In this document: piece after piece, positions 35,841-44,982 of the stretch
Numbering within the stretch: the stretch's first letter is position 1
Layout: every line of letters starts with the position of its first letter
Assembly (NCBI RefSeq): GCF_000383915.1
Contig: NZ_KB912942.1
Location: forward strand, 3,485,778-3,549,777
DNA from: Amycolatopsis benzoatilytica AK 16/65
GTDB lineage: Bacteria > Actinomycetota > Actinomycetes > Mycobacteriales > Pseudonocardiaceae
Reading direction: 5' to 3'
DNA length: 64,000 nucleotides
Position numbers and translations under genes: made by a program
Notes under the pieces: generated by a model
The model's database searches: none
What the model was told of the DNA's origin: nothing
Seen by the model: only the letters and a program-made list of their open reading frames with translations

Positions 35841-37762
35841 CTACCCCCCACAAGCGGGCCGGCGGACTGAACGCGTTCCGGATCGCGCTCAACGAGCTGC
35901 GCCGGCTGTCCACCGGGACGCTGCCGAAGCTCGCGATGCTCGCGCTGGTCCTGGTACCGCTGCTGTACGCGTCCTTCTACCTGTACGCGAACTACGACCC
36001 GTACGGCCGCCTCGACAAGCTGCCCGCCGCGGTGTTCACCGACGACGCCGGTGCGAAGGACTCCGGCGGGGCCGAGCGCAACGTCGGCCGCGAGGTCACC
36101 GACGAACTCGTCAAGTCCGGCACCTTCCAGTGGCACCAAGTGTCCGAAAAGGACGCGCGGGACGGCGTGCGGGACGACAAGTACTCGTTCGCCATCGGCA
36201 TTCCGCACGACTTCTCCAAGGCGCTGCTGTCGTCCGGCAACTTCGAGCCGCAGCAGGCGACCATCACGCTGACCACCAACGACGCCAACAACTATCTGTC
36301 CGGCACGATCGCGAAGCAGGTCGCCGACCAGGTCCGCAAGACGATCGCGGAGAAGGTGGGCAGCGAGGCCGCGGACAAGTTCCTCGTCGGCTTCTCCACC
36401 ATCTACGGCAAGATCTCCGAGGCGACCGACGGGGCCAAGCAGCTCGCCGACGGAGCGACGAAGCTCCAGTCCGGGCAGCATCAGCTGGCCGACGGCGCGA
36501 ACCAGCTGGCGACTGGTTCGGCCAGCCTCGCCACCGGTCTCGGCACGCTCAAGTCGAGCACCGCGCAGCTGCCCGCCCAGACCAAGCAGCTCGCCGACGG
36601 GGCCGGGCAGGTGGCCGACGGCGACCAGAAAGTCGCGGACGCCGCGTCGCTGGCTTCGTCCGCGTCGAGCGATCTGCAGAGCAAGCTCGACGGCTACCGT
36701 GCGCAGCTGAACACGCAGCTGCACGACGCCGGACTCTCCGACGGTCAGGTGAACGACATCCTGGCCCGCCTCGACCAGCTGCGCACCCCGGTCAACGACG
36801 CGAACGGGAAGATCCAGGCGGCGAACGGCGACCTGCAGAAGCTCGCCGCGGGCGCCCGCCAGGTGTCCGACGGCGCGCACCAGCTCGCCGCCGCCACCCC
36901 GCAGCTCACCAACGGGATCTCGCAGGCGTCGGACGGCTCGAACCAGCTGCGCGACGGCGCGGCGAAGCTGAACGACGGCGAGAAGACCGCGGTCACCGGC
37001 ACCGACCAGCTCGCCGCCGGCGCGACCAAGCTGCACGACGGGCTCTCCGCCGGGCTCGCCCAGATCCCGAACCCGGACGACCCCACGCGCACCGCCACCG
37101 CGAACACCATCGCCGACCCAGTCGCGGTCACGTCGAACGGCGTCGCCTCGGCGGGCACCTACGGCGCCGGTCTCGCCCCGTTCTTCATCTCGCTGGCCAC
37201 CTGGATCGGCGCGTTCGTGCTGTTCCTGCTGATCCGCCCGCTCTCGACCCGCGCGCTCACCGCGGGCGCGTCGCCGCTGCGGGTCGCGCTCGGCGGCTGG
37301 CTGTCCTCGGCGGTGCTGGGGCTGGGCCAGGTGATCGTGCTGTTCGCCGCGGTGACCTGGCTGGTCGGGATCCACGTCGCGCATCCGCTGGGCGCGATCG
37401 GCTTCGCGTTCCTGGTGTCGCTGGCGTTCACGTCGATCGTGCACGCGCTGAACGCGTTCTTCGGAGCGGTCGGGAAGTTCCTCGGCTTGGTGCTGCTGGT
37501 GCTGCAGCTGGTGAGCGCGGGCGGGACGTTCCCGTGGCAGACGATCCCGGACGCGCTGTATCCGCTGCACATCGTGCTGCCGATGGGCTACGCCATCGAC
37601 GGGTTCCGGCATCTGCTGTATTCCGGCGCGTCGATGCAGATCCTCGGCGACGTCGGGGTGCTGCTGGCGTATCTGGTCGGCGGGATCCTGCTCTCCACCG
37701 TCGCCGCGAGGAAGCACCGGGTGTGGTCGGTGTCCGCGCTCAAGCCCGAGCTGAGCCTATGA
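35837..37762 (+). CDS. YhgE/Pip-family membrane protein
   Basis: 641 residues. An N-terminal helix (LAMLALVLVPLLYASFYLYA) is followed by a large extracytoplasmic region with many QLADGATKLQSG-type repeats (about residues 190-400), predicted as a long helical stalk. Six C-terminal helices of ABC-2 type complete it. Family members include phage-receptor and type VII-like secretion accessory proteins and drug-efflux components. It is coupled by ATGA overlaps to both neighbours. Confidence 0.85.
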   Translation: MTTPHKRAGGLNAFRIALNELRRLSTGTLPKLAMLALVLVPLLYASFYLYANYDPYGRLDKLPAAVFTDDAGAKDSGGAERNVGREVTDELVKSGTFQWHQVSEKDARDGVRDDKYSFAIGIPHDFSKALLSSGNFEPQQATITLTTNDANNYLSGTIAKQVADQVRKTIAEKVGSEAADKFLVGFSTIYGKISEATDGAKQLADGATKLQSGQHQLADGANQLATGSASLATGLGTLKSSTAQLPAQTKQLADGAGQVADGDQKVADAASLASSASSDLQSKLDGYRAQLNTQLHDAGLSDGQVNDILARLDQLRTPVNDANGKIQAANGDLQKLAAGARQVSDGAHQLAAATPQLTNGISQASDGSNQLRDGAAKLNDGEKTAVTGTDQLAAGATKLHDGLSAGLAQIPNPDDPTRTATANTIADPVAVTSNGVASAGTYGAGLAPFFISLATWIGAFVLFLLIRPLSTRALTAGASPLRVALGGWLSSAVLGLGQVIVLFAAVTWLVGIHVAHPLGAIGFAFLVSLAFTSIVHALNAFFGAVGKFLGLVLLVLQLVSAGGTFPWQTIPDALYPLHIVLPMGYAIDGFRHLLYSGASMQILGDVGVLLAYLVGGILLSTVAARKHRVWSVSALKPELSL

Positions 37763-38334
37763 GGGAAACGACCAAGCAAAAGCTCTTCGAAGCGACGCTG
37801 CGATTGTCCGCCAGCCGGGGGCTGGTCGGGCTGACGGTCGACGACATCGCGGCCGAAGCGGGCGTCGCCAAAGGGACGGTCTACTACAACTTCGGGTCGA
37901 AGGACGGGCTGGTCGACGCCCTCCTCCGGTTCGGGGTGGACCTGCTGGCCGGGCGGCTCCGAGCCGCCGGAACCGGCGACGATCCGCTGGCGGTGATCGA
38001 GCGGCAGGTGGACACGACCCTGGAGTTCATCGCGGAGTATCCGGGGTTCTCGCAGATCGTGGTGAGCGAGCTGTGGCATACGCCGGGGCGGTGGCACGAC
38101 ACGCTGGCGTTGCTGCGGGAAGAGCTCATCACGGTGGTGAAAGCCCAGCTGGAGCGGCTCGGCGCGGCCGGGCGGTTGCCGGAAGGGCTGGACATCGCGA
38201 CCGCTGCGGCCGGATTGTTCGGGACCATGCTGGTGGTGGCGCTGGACTGGCAGGTTTTCCAGCCCGGCCGGTCCCGGGGCGAAGTGCTGGCATCGGTGAT
38301 GTTGCTGGTGAACGGGGTCCGACGGGCGGCGTGA
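37759..38334 (+). CDS. TetR-family regulator of the Pip operon
   Basis: 191 residues. HTH LTVDDIAAEAGVAKGTVYYN with FGSKDGLVDALL, then a TetR_C helical domain. The ATG overlaps the stop of the Pip gene, so it is the third gene of the operon headed by the 28-bp palindrome. Negative autoregulation with release by a small hydrophobic ligand is the family norm and is inferred here. Confidence 0.88.
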   Translation: MRETTKQKLFEATLRLSASRGLVGLTVDDIAAEAGVAKGTVYYNFGSKDGLVDALLRFGVDLLAGRLRAAGTGDDPLAVIERQVDTTLEFIAEYPGFSQIVVSELWHTPGRWHDTLALLREELITVVKAQLERLGAAGRLPEGLDIATAAAGLFGTMLVVALDWQVFQPGRSRGEVLASVMLLVNGVRRAA

Positions 38335-38364
38335 CCGAGGACTGGCGGCTGCGGTGACCGGGAT

Positions 38365-38390
38365 GGGGCCCGGCTCGCCGGCCGGGCCCC
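38365..38390. terminator. bidirectional terminator hairpin
   Basis: GGGGCCCGGC and GCCGGGCCCC pair over 10 bp around TCGCCG. It lies between the convergent tetR-like gene and the Cys-rich mini-protein gene and can serve both. Confidence 0.65.
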
Positions 38391-38396
38391 GCGCGG

Positions 38397-38489
38397 TCAG
38401 TGGCAGTTGGCGCAGCAGCCGCAGCCCTTGCCGGTGCAGGCGGAACAGCAGCCGTGGCGCAGAACGGTCTGGAAGAGGCGCTTGAGCAT
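38397..38489 (-). CDS. 30-residue Cys-rich mini-protein
   Basis: Encodes MLKRLFQTVLRHG followed by CCSACTGKGCGCCANCH: 7 Cys and a His within 17 residues after an amphipathic helix. GGAGGA sits 6 nt before the ATG at 38489, strong evidence that it is translated. It ends 6 bp before a terminator hairpin. The Cys spacing (CCxxCxxxxCxCCxxC) suggests metal binding like a tiny metallothionein. I know no named family. Confidence 0.65.
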   Translation of the reverse strand: MLKRLFQTVLRHGCCSACTGKGCGCCANCH

Positions 38490-38611
38490 GGCGGGTCCTC
38501 CCTGGTTTTTGGCGGCACATGCGCATGTGACGCTAGGTGCGGAGGCGGTTACCCGGGTACCGCTGGACGGGCGGGTGACGGGGTGAATCCTGCGTCGGGC
38601 TGGGCTGGGTG

Positions 38612-38664
38612 CCGTGAAGGGCCCCTTCCGGGACTTGGATTCCCTCAAGGGGCCCTTCACGGCC
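38612..38664. repeat. interspersed palindromic repeat copy
   Basis: GCCGTGAAGGGCCCCTTCCG, then GGACTTGGATTC, then the right arm CCTCAAGGGGCCCTTCACGG. It lies between the mini-protein gene and the polA stop. Confidence 0.85.
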
Positions 38665-38721
38665 AGACCGGCTCACGGTCTCCGCCCAGGCGTCACCACA
38701 GCACCAGGTGAGACCTGTTCT

Positions 38722-41460
38722 CTAGTGCGCTGCTTCGTTCCAGGAGCGGCCGTAGCCGACCGAGACTTCCAGGGGCACTGCCAGCTCCGCTGCGGAGCCC
38801 ATGCCTTCCCGGACCAGCTTCTCCACGTCCGCGCGCTCGCCTTCGGCGATCTCCAGCACCAGTTCGTCGTGGACCTGCAGCAAGACCCGGCTTTCCAGAC
38901 CCGCGTCGGCCAGGGCGCGGTGGACGTTCAGCATCGCCACCTTGATGATGTCCGCCGCGCTGCCCTGGATCGGGGCGTTCAGGGCCATCCGCTCGGCCAT
39001 TTCGCGGCGTTGGCGGTTGTCGCTGTTGAGGTCCGGCAGGTAGCGGCGGCGTCCGAAGATCGTTTCCGTGTAGCCCACCTTCGCGGCCTCGCCGACGACC
39101 GACTGCAGATAGTCGCGCACTCCGCCGAAGCGGGAGAAGTACGCTTCCATCTGCTCCTTCGCGTCGTCGACCGAGATCTTCAGCTGTTGCGACAAGCCGT
39201 ACGCCGACAGGCCGTACGCCAGGCCGTACGACATCGCCTTGACGCGGTAGCGCTGTTCCGGCGTGATTTCCTCGGCCGGCACCGAAAACGCGCGCGAGGC
39301 GACGAACGTGTGCAGGTCCTCGCCGCTGTTGAAGGCTTCGATCAAGCCCTCGTCCTTCGACAGGTGGGCCATGATCCGCATTTCGATCTGGCTGTAGTCC
39401 GCGGTCATCAGTTCGGCGTAGCCTTCCCCGACCACGAACGCGTCGCGGATGCGGCGGCCTTCCTCGGTGCGCACCGGGATGTTCTGCAGATTTGGCTCCA
39501 CCGACGACAACCGGCCGGTGGCGGCGATGGTCTGCTGCAGTGTGGTGTGGATCCGGCCGTCGTCGGCGACCGACTTGATCAGGCCCTCGACGGTGGTGCG
39601 CAGCCGAGTCGCGTCGCGGTGTTCCAGCAGGTGCTGCAGGAACGGGTGCTCGGTCTTCTCGAACAGCCCCTGCAGCGCGTCCGCGTCCGTCGTGTACCCG
39701 GTCTTGGTGCGCTTCGTCTTCGGCATCCCCAGCTCGTCGAAGAGCACCACCTGCAGCTGCTTCGGCGAACCCAGGTTGATCTGCTTGCCGATCACCTCGT
39801 ACGCGGCCTCCGCGGCCTGGGTGACCCGGCTCAGATAGTGCGCCTCCAGCTCGGTCAGCTGGTCCACGTCCACCGCGATGCCGGCCGCTTCCAGTTCGGT
39901 GATCACCTCGAGCAGCGGCAGCTCCAGTTCGCCCAGCAGCTTCGCGCCGCCCAGCTCCTCCAGTTCCTTGCCGAGCGCGCCGGCCAGTTCGAAGATCGCG
40001 CGCGCCTTCACCAGCTCGGCGGAGATCTCCTTCTGTTCCAACTCGTCCGCGCCGCCGTCGAGCAGGGACAGCTGGCCGTCGCCGTCGCCGGCTTCCGAAC
40101 GCAGCTCGCGGTGCAGGTAGCGCAGCGCCAGGTCGTCGAGGCCGAATGTGCGCTGACCCGGGCGCGCCAGATACGCGGCGAGCGCGGTGTCCATCGCCAG
40201 GCCGCGGAACTGCCAGCCGCGGGCTCGGACCGCGTGCAGGGCCACCTTCAGATCATGGCCGGTCTTGCGGATGTTCCCGTCCGCCAGCCAGGCCGACAGC
40301 GCCTGGTCGTCCGCCTGGTCCATCGCGGTGACGTCGACGTAGGCGCCCTCCCCGTCGGCCGCGGCGAACGCGACCGCCTTCAGGTCGGAGCGGACCGAGG
40401 AACCGGTGGTGCGGAAGGACAGCGCGACCGGCTCGCCCCCGCCGGCGTGCGCGGTCAGCCACCCGCCGAGCGCGCCCGGCGCGACCGCCGCGCCGGAAAC
40501 CTCGAAGCCTTCCTCGGCCTCCGGTTCGGCGCTGCTCAGGGTGTCGAAAAGGCGGTCGCGCAGAACGCGGAACTCCAGCTCGTCGAACAGCCGGTGCACC
40601 TCTTCGCGGTTCCACGGGCGCAGCTCCAGCTCGCCCGGCGCGGACTCCAGTTCCACGTCCCGGACCAGCTCGGTCAGTTCGCGGTTCAGCGCCACCGACG
40701 ACAGGTGCTCCCGCAGCGCGGCGCCGACCTTCCCCTTCACCTCGTCGACCCGGTCGATCAGGTCGGCCAGCGACCCGAACTGCTTGATCCACTTGGCGGC
40801 GGTCTTCTCCCCCACCCCGGGGATGCCGGGCAGGTTGTCCGACGGGTCGCCGCGCAGCGCCGCGAAGTCCGGGTACTGCGACGGGGTCAGGCCGTACTTC
40901 TCCTCGACCGCGTCCGGGGTGAACCGGACCAGATCGGACACCCCCCGCTTCGGGTACAGCACCGTCACCCGGTCGGTGACCAGCTGCAGCGCGTCCCGGT
41001 CGCCGGTGCAGATCAGGACGTCGTAATCGTCGCCCGCCTGCGTGGTGAGGGTGGCGATGATGTCGTCGGCCTCGTAGTTCTCCTTGGTGAGCGCCGGGAT
41101 GCCGAGCACCTGCAGGACCTCTTTGACCAGGTCGACCTGGCCGCGGAACTCGTCCGGCGAGCTGCTCCGGTTGGCCTTGTAATCGGCGAACCGCTCGGAC
41201 CGGAAGGTCTTGCGGGACAGGTCGAAGGCGACCGCCAGGTGCGTCGGCTTCTCGTCGCGCAGCAGGTTGATCAGCATCGAGGTGAAACCGAAGACCGCAT
41301 TGGTGATCTGCCCGGTCTTCGTGCGGAAATTCTCCGCGGGCAGGGCGAAGAAGGCGCGGTAGGCCATCGAATGGCCGTCGATCAGCAGCAGCTTCGGCCG
41401 CTCCTGTTCGACGGTGGCTCCTGTGGCGTTGGCAACGGTTCGGTTCTCGCTCGGGCTCAC
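38722..41460 (-). CDS. polA: DNA polymerase I
   Basis: 912 residues. The N-terminal 5'-nuclease domain (LLLIDGHSMAYRAFFALP, CTGDRDALQLV, GIPGVGEKTAAKWI) is followed by a 3'-5' exonuclease-like domain that has lost its catalytic acids (VALSFRTTGSS, YVDVTAMDQAD), as in other actinobacteria. The polymerase domain has motif A TADYSQIEMRIMAHLS, the O-helix RYRVKAMSYGLAYG and motif C LLQVHDELVLE. It acts in Okazaki fragment maturation and repair. GTG 41460 is chosen; frame upstream has no coding signal. Confidence 0.95.
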   Translation of the reverse strand: MSPSENRTVANATGATVEQERPKLLLIDGHSMAYRAFFALPAENFRTKTGQITNAVFGFTSMLINLLRDEKPTHLAVAFDLSRKTFRSERFADYKANRSSSPDEFRGQVDLVKEVLQVLGIPALTKENYEADDIIATLTTQAGDDYDVLICTGDRDALQLVTDRVTVLYPKRGVSDLVRFTPDAVEEKYGLTPSQYPDFAALRGDPSDNLPGIPGVGEKTAAKWIKQFGSLADLIDRVDEVKGKVGAALREHLSSVALNRELTELVRDVELESAPGELELRPWNREEVHRLFDELEFRVLRDRLFDTLSSAEPEAEEGFEVSGAAVAPGALGGWLTAHAGGGEPVALSFRTTGSSVRSDLKAVAFAAADGEGAYVDVTAMDQADDQALSAWLADGNIRKTGHDLKVALHAVRARGWQFRGLAMDTALAAYLARPGQRTFGLDDLALRYLHRELRSEAGDGDGQLSLLDGGADELEQKEISAELVKARAIFELAGALGKELEELGGAKLLGELELPLLEVITELEAAGIAVDVDQLTELEAHYLSRVTQAAEAAYEVIGKQINLGSPKQLQVVLFDELGMPKTKRTKTGYTTDADALQGLFEKTEHPFLQHLLEHRDATRLRTTVEGLIKSVADDGRIHTTLQQTIAATGRLSSVEPNLQNIPVRTEEGRRIRDAFVVGEGYAELMTADYSQIEMRIMAHLSKDEGLIEAFNSGEDLHTFVASRAFSVPAEEITPEQRYRVKAMSYGLAYGLSAYGLSQQLKISVDDAKEQMEAYFSRFGGVRDYLQSVVGEAAKVGYTETIFGRRRYLPDLNSDNRQRREMAERMALNAPIQGSAADIIKVAMLNVHRALADAGLESRVLLQVHDELVLEIAEGERADVEKLVREGMGSAAELAVPLEVSVGYGRSWNEAAH

Positions 41461-41522
41461 GCGGCCGAGTCTAGGGTGAGGGTCCGACACTCTTGCGTGT
41501 CGCATAGGTTGAGGAGCAGAGA

Positions 41523-41963
41523 GTGACCGAGCAGACGGCGGAAATCACGCCGGGCCAGTTCGGGGGCATCGACCCCGAGGCCGCAGGACAGCAGCTGAAC
41601 GACAAAATCGGGCTGAAGCTCGTCGAGCTGAGCCCGGAGCGGGTCGTCGGCACCATCCCGGTCGAGGGCAACCTCCAGCCCTACGGTCTGCTGCACGGCG
41701 GGGCGAACGCGACCGTCGCCGAGGCGCTCGGCTCGGTGCTCGCCGCGCTCAACGCCGGCCCCGAGCGGGCGGCGATGGGCCTCGAACTGTCCTGCACCCA
41801 CCACCGCGCGGTCCGCTCCGGCACCGTCACCGGCGTCGCGACGCCGCTGCACGTCGGCCGCGGGACCATCACGTCGGAGATCGTGCTGACCGACGACGAG
41901 GGCCGCCGCACCTGCACCGCTCGCCTGACGTGCATCGTCCGGGACCGCCCGCCGGGCGCTTGA
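41523..41963 (+). CDS. PaaI/hotdog-fold thioesterase
   Basis: 146 residues. The hotdog core shows NLQPYGLLHGGANATVAEAL with the His-Gly-Gly motif and the catalytic Glu/Asp region, and THHRAVRSGTVTGVATPLHV. It probably hydrolyses acyl-CoA thioesters. It diverges from polA across 62 bp, a common actinobacterial arrangement. Confidence 0.88.
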   Translation: MTEQTAEITPGQFGGIDPEAAGQQLNDKIGLKLVELSPERVVGTIPVEGNLQPYGLLHGGANATVAEALGSVLAALNAGPERAAMGLELSCTHHRAVRSGTVTGVATPLHVGRGTITSEIVLTDDEGRRTCTARLTCIVRDRPPGA

Positions 41964-42023
41964 GCCGATGGAGTTCGGCCGCGCGGATTCGGCCCTGCGG
42001 GATCTGACGCACGGCCGCGAGAT

Positions 42024-42059
42024 CAAGCCGGTGCTTCCCGGCCGGGAGGCACCGGCTTG
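42024..42059. terminator. long hairpin after the thioesterase gene
   Basis: CAAGCCGGTGC and GCACCGGCTTG (11 bp) enclose TCCCGG-CCGGGA, which pairs further. It lies 60 bp after the thioesterase stop. The remainder of 42060-42351 holds no gene I can support. Confidence 0.6.
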
Positions 42060-42351
42060 AAGGCGATCTCGCCGCCTCTGCGAAGCCGAGGCAATCAACC
42101 ATGGCTGTCCCGTCTGCGGGAGCTGTGCGCGCGCTTCGACGTGCCGATCGACCACTCCGGCGTCGGTACGCCCCGTGGCACACGCTGGAGCCGACTCGCT
42201 ACGGTAAGCAGCGCGCTGGTCGGGCACCGCGACCGGATCAGCCCTCCGCTGCGGCGGCTGCTGGCCCTGGCTGAGCGCACCAGCCGCGAACAGGACTGGT
42301 GCGCTTGCGATCCGGTGCGCCGCTGCCTTCCCGAAGCCGGTCTGGACGCGA

Positions 42352-43164
42352 TCACGCTGCCAACTGCCGGCGGAACCATTCCGTGAACGCCGCGTCCACC
42401 GCTTTGGCGGACTCGGTCTGCGGTGCCGGTTCGAGGCCGGGCGCGTCCGCGAACGCGTGTTCCATTCCCGGCACGGTCACGAGTTCCGAGCGGTCCCCCA
42501 GCACGGAGTGAAGTGCCGCGGACGGCTCGCGGAAGGCGAGGTCGTCCTCCTCCCCCACCACCAGCAGGAGCGGCACGGTCAGTTCGGCGGCCCGCGCGAG
42601 AAAGTCGTAGTGCGCCGCTACTGCCCGGGACCGCTCGCTCCACGGGTACGAGGCGTGGTAGATCCGCTCGTTGCGACCGATCACCGGGGCGAGCTGGACG
42701 ACCGGGCTGACCACCGCGCCCGCCGCGATCTCGACCTCGCCGCGCGCCAGCACCTCCAGCGCGACCGCCGAGCCGGCCGAGCCGCCGAAGACGCCGACCG
42801 GACCGTCCACAGGAGACAGCCGGGCGCGCAGATCCGCGATGGCGGCCGGGAATTCCGCCGCCGCCTGCTCGGTGACCGGCTCGTTGATATTCAGTACCGC
42901 GTCTTCGCTCGCCAGCCGGAAGAACTCGTCGTACCCGCCTTCGGGCAGCCGGTCCCCGCTCAGCGGCAGTCCGAAATACACCCGCCACGCCGGCACCCCG
43001 GTCATCGGCACCGCGGCCGCCATCGCCCGCTCGCTGCACGGAGGCTCCATCAGATGCCAGCCCACGACCAGCGACGCGGGCCCTTCCCGGTCCGCCGGCG
43101 GCAACGCCACGAACGGCACTCCCGCCGCCACGCCTTCGACGATTTCCTGCTCCGCGATCCGCAC
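42352..43164 (-). CDS. alpha/beta hydrolase
   Basis: 270 residues. Nucleophile elbow VGVFGGSAGSAVAL, acid in LLLVVGEEDDLAF, His in VPGMEHAFADAP. It looks like a dienelactone-hydrolase or prolyl-peptidase-like esterase; the substrate is unknown. GTG start with AAAGGAG 7 nt upstream. Confidence 0.82.
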   Translation of the reverse strand: MRIAEQEIVEGVAAGVPFVALPPADREGPASLVVGWHLMEPPCSERAMAAAVPMTGVPAWRVYFGLPLSGDRLPEGGYDEFFRLASEDAVLNINEPVTEQAAAEFPAAIADLRARLSPVDGPVGVFGGSAGSAVALEVLARGEVEIAAGAVVSPVVQLAPVIGRNERIYHASYPWSERSRAVAAHYDFLARAAELTVPLLLVVGEEDDLAFREPSAALHSVLGDRSELVTVPGMEHAFADAPGLEPAPQTESAKAVDAAFTEWFRRQLAA

Positions 43165-43286
43165 CGGTTTCTCCTTTCCGCCGGGTCTCCTTCCGGTATC
43201 AGCAAACCTCCGCGACCCGGGCCAGGTCCACCAGCTTTTTCGGCCGTGAGGACAACCGCTGGTCGCCGTCCCCGCCCGGAAACGCC

Positions 43287-43337
43287 GTGAAGGGCCCCTT
43301 GAGGGAATTGGATTCCCTCAAGGGGCCCTTCACGGAC
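43287..43337. repeat. interspersed palindromic repeat copy
   Basis: GTGAAGGGCCCCTTGAGG, spacer GAATTGGATTC, then CCTCAAGGGGCCCTTCACGG. It lies 16 bp after the livF stop, between it and the hydrolase gene. Confidence 0.88.
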
Positions 43338-43352
43338 AGTCGGACGCGCGCC

Positions 43353-44066
43353 TCAGCCGACGCCGAGGTACGCCTCCTTGATGCTGTTGTCCGCCAGCAG
43401 TTCCTTACCGGTGCCGGACTTGGTGATCTGCCCGGTCTCCAGCACGTACGCGCGGTGCGCCCGCGAGAGCGCCTGCTGCGCGTTCTGCTCGACCAGCAGC
43501 ACCGTGGTGCCCTGGCGGTTGATCTCCGTGATGATCCGGAAGATCTGCTGGATGAACTGCGGCGCGAGCCCCATCGACGGCTCGTCCAGCAGCAGCAGCC
43601 GCGGCTTCGCCATCAGGGCCCGGCCGATGGCGAGCATCTGCTGCTCGCCGCCGGACATCGTGCCGCCGACCTGGCTCTTGCGTTCGGCCAGGCGCGGGAA
43701 CAGCTCGAAAACCCGGTCGAAGTCCGGCTGGAGATTCTTCCGGTCCTTGCGCGCGTACGCGCCCATGTCCAGGTTCTCCAGCACCGTCATGCCGGGGAAG
43801 ATCCCCCGGCCTTCCGGCGCCTGGGAGATCCCGCGTACCACGCGCAGGTCGCCGCGCAGCCGCGAGATGTCCTCGCCGTCGAACCGGATCGAGCCGGCCG
43901 AGATCGGCCGGATGCCCGAGATCGCCCGCATCGTGGTGGACTTGCCGGCGCCGTTCGCCCCGATCAGGGTGACGATCTCGCCTTCCTCGACCGTGATCGA
44001 CAACCCGGACACGGCCTGGATCCGCCCGTAGTGAACGGAAACGTCGGACAGCTCAAGCAGCGTCAT
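43353..44066 (-). CDS. livF: branched-chain amino acid ABC transporter ATPase LivF
   Basis: 237 residues. Walker A GANGAGKSTTMR, the signature MSGGEQQMLAIGRAL, Walker B LLLLDEPSMGL and the His switch region LLVEQNAQQAL, with LivF-type C-terminus LADNSIKEAYLGVG. It is the last gene of livKHMGF; its start overlaps the livG stop by 14 bp. Confidence 0.95.
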   Translation of the reverse strand: MTLLELSDVSVHYGRIQAVSGLSITVEEGEIVTLIGANGAGKSTTMRAISGIRPISAGSIRFDGEDISRLRGDLRVVRGISQAPEGRGIFPGMTVLENLDMGAYARKDRKNLQPDFDRVFELFPRLAERKSQVGGTMSGGEQQMLAIGRALMAKPRLLLLDEPSMGLAPQFIQQIFRIITEINRQGTTVLLVEQNAQQALSRAHRAYVLETGQITKSGTGKELLADNSIKEAYLGVG

Positions 44067-44982
44067 CGTCGGGGACTCCCAGGTAGGCGGCGATCACGGC
44101 GGGGTTCTCCCGGATCTCGGCGGGCAGCCCGTCGGCGATCTTCTTGCCGAACTCCAGCACCACGATCCGGTCGGTCACGCCCATGACGAGTTTCATGTCG
44201 TGTTCGATCAGCAGGACGGTGTAGCCGTCGTCGCGGATCGTCCGGATCAGCCCCATGAGCTCTTCCTTCTCCGCCGGGTTGAACCCGGCGGCCGGCTCGT
44301 CGAGGCACAGCAGCTTCGGCTCGGTGGCCAGTGCCCGCGCGATCTCCAGCCGGCGCTGATAGCCGTACGGGAGGTTCTTCGCGCGGTCCGCGGCCCGGTC
44401 GGCGATGCCGACGAACTCCAGCAAGGCCATCGCCTTGTCGATCGCCTGCTTTTCCTCGCGGTGGTGCCGCGGGCTGCGCAGCAGGGCGCCGAGCAGGCTG
44501 GTGCGGTGCCGGGCGTCAGTGCCGACGACCACGTTCTCCAGCGCCGTCATCTCGGAGAACAGCCGGATGTTCTGGAACGTCCGGGCAATGCCGAGCTGGG
44601 TGATCCCGTGCCGGGACGCCTTGCCCAGCGGCTTGCCCTCCAGCAGCACGTGTCCCGAGGTCGGCCGGTAGACCCCGGTCATTGCGTTGAAGCAGGTCGT
44701 CTTCCCGGCCCCGTTCGGCCCGATCAGGCCCAGGATCTCGCCGCGGCGAATCTCGAAGGACACCGCGTCGAGCGCCACCAGCCCGCCGAAGCGGACGGTG
44801 ACGTCGTCGACCTTGAGCAGGGTTTCCCCGTACTCGGCCTTGATCTCCCGGTCCGGCGCGACGACCTCGGCGACCTCGGCCTCGTGCTCGGCGAGCTCCT
44901 CGGCCGTCATGTGCGCGACCTCGGCCACCAGGCCGCCTTCGGCCGGGACCTCGGGCCCGGTTCCGTTGCCAGGGACGGTCAT
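44053..44982 (-). CDS. livG: branched-chain amino acid ABC transporter ATPase LivG
   Basis: 309 residues, with an acidic N-terminal extension of about 50 residues. Walker [13 protein letters not shown], Walker [20 protein letters not shown], and LivG-type [20 protein letters not shown]. It pairs with LivF to drive the LivHM channel. The ATG overlaps the livM stop (ATGA). Confidence 0.95.
   Translation of the reverse strand: MTVPGNGTGPEVPAEGGLVAEVAHMTAEELAEHEAEVAEVVAPDREIKAEYGETLLKVDDVTVRFGGLVALDAVSFEIRRGEILGLIGPNGAGKTTCFNAMTGVYRPTSGHVLLEGKPLGKASRHGITQLGIARTFQNIRLFSEMTALENVVVGTDARHRTSLLGALLRSPRHHREEKQAIDKAMALLEFVGIADRAADRAKNLPYGYQRRLEIARALATEPKLLCLDEPAAGFNPAEKEELMGLIRTIRDDGYTVLLIEHDMKLVMGVTDRIVVLEFGKKIADGLPAEIRENPAVIAAYLGVPDDDAA

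Noticed and set aside
42057..42386. 109-codon plus-strand frame after the thioesterase hairpin
   Set aside because: No family, no ribosome binding site, starts inside the hairpin and overlaps the end of the hydrolase gene.
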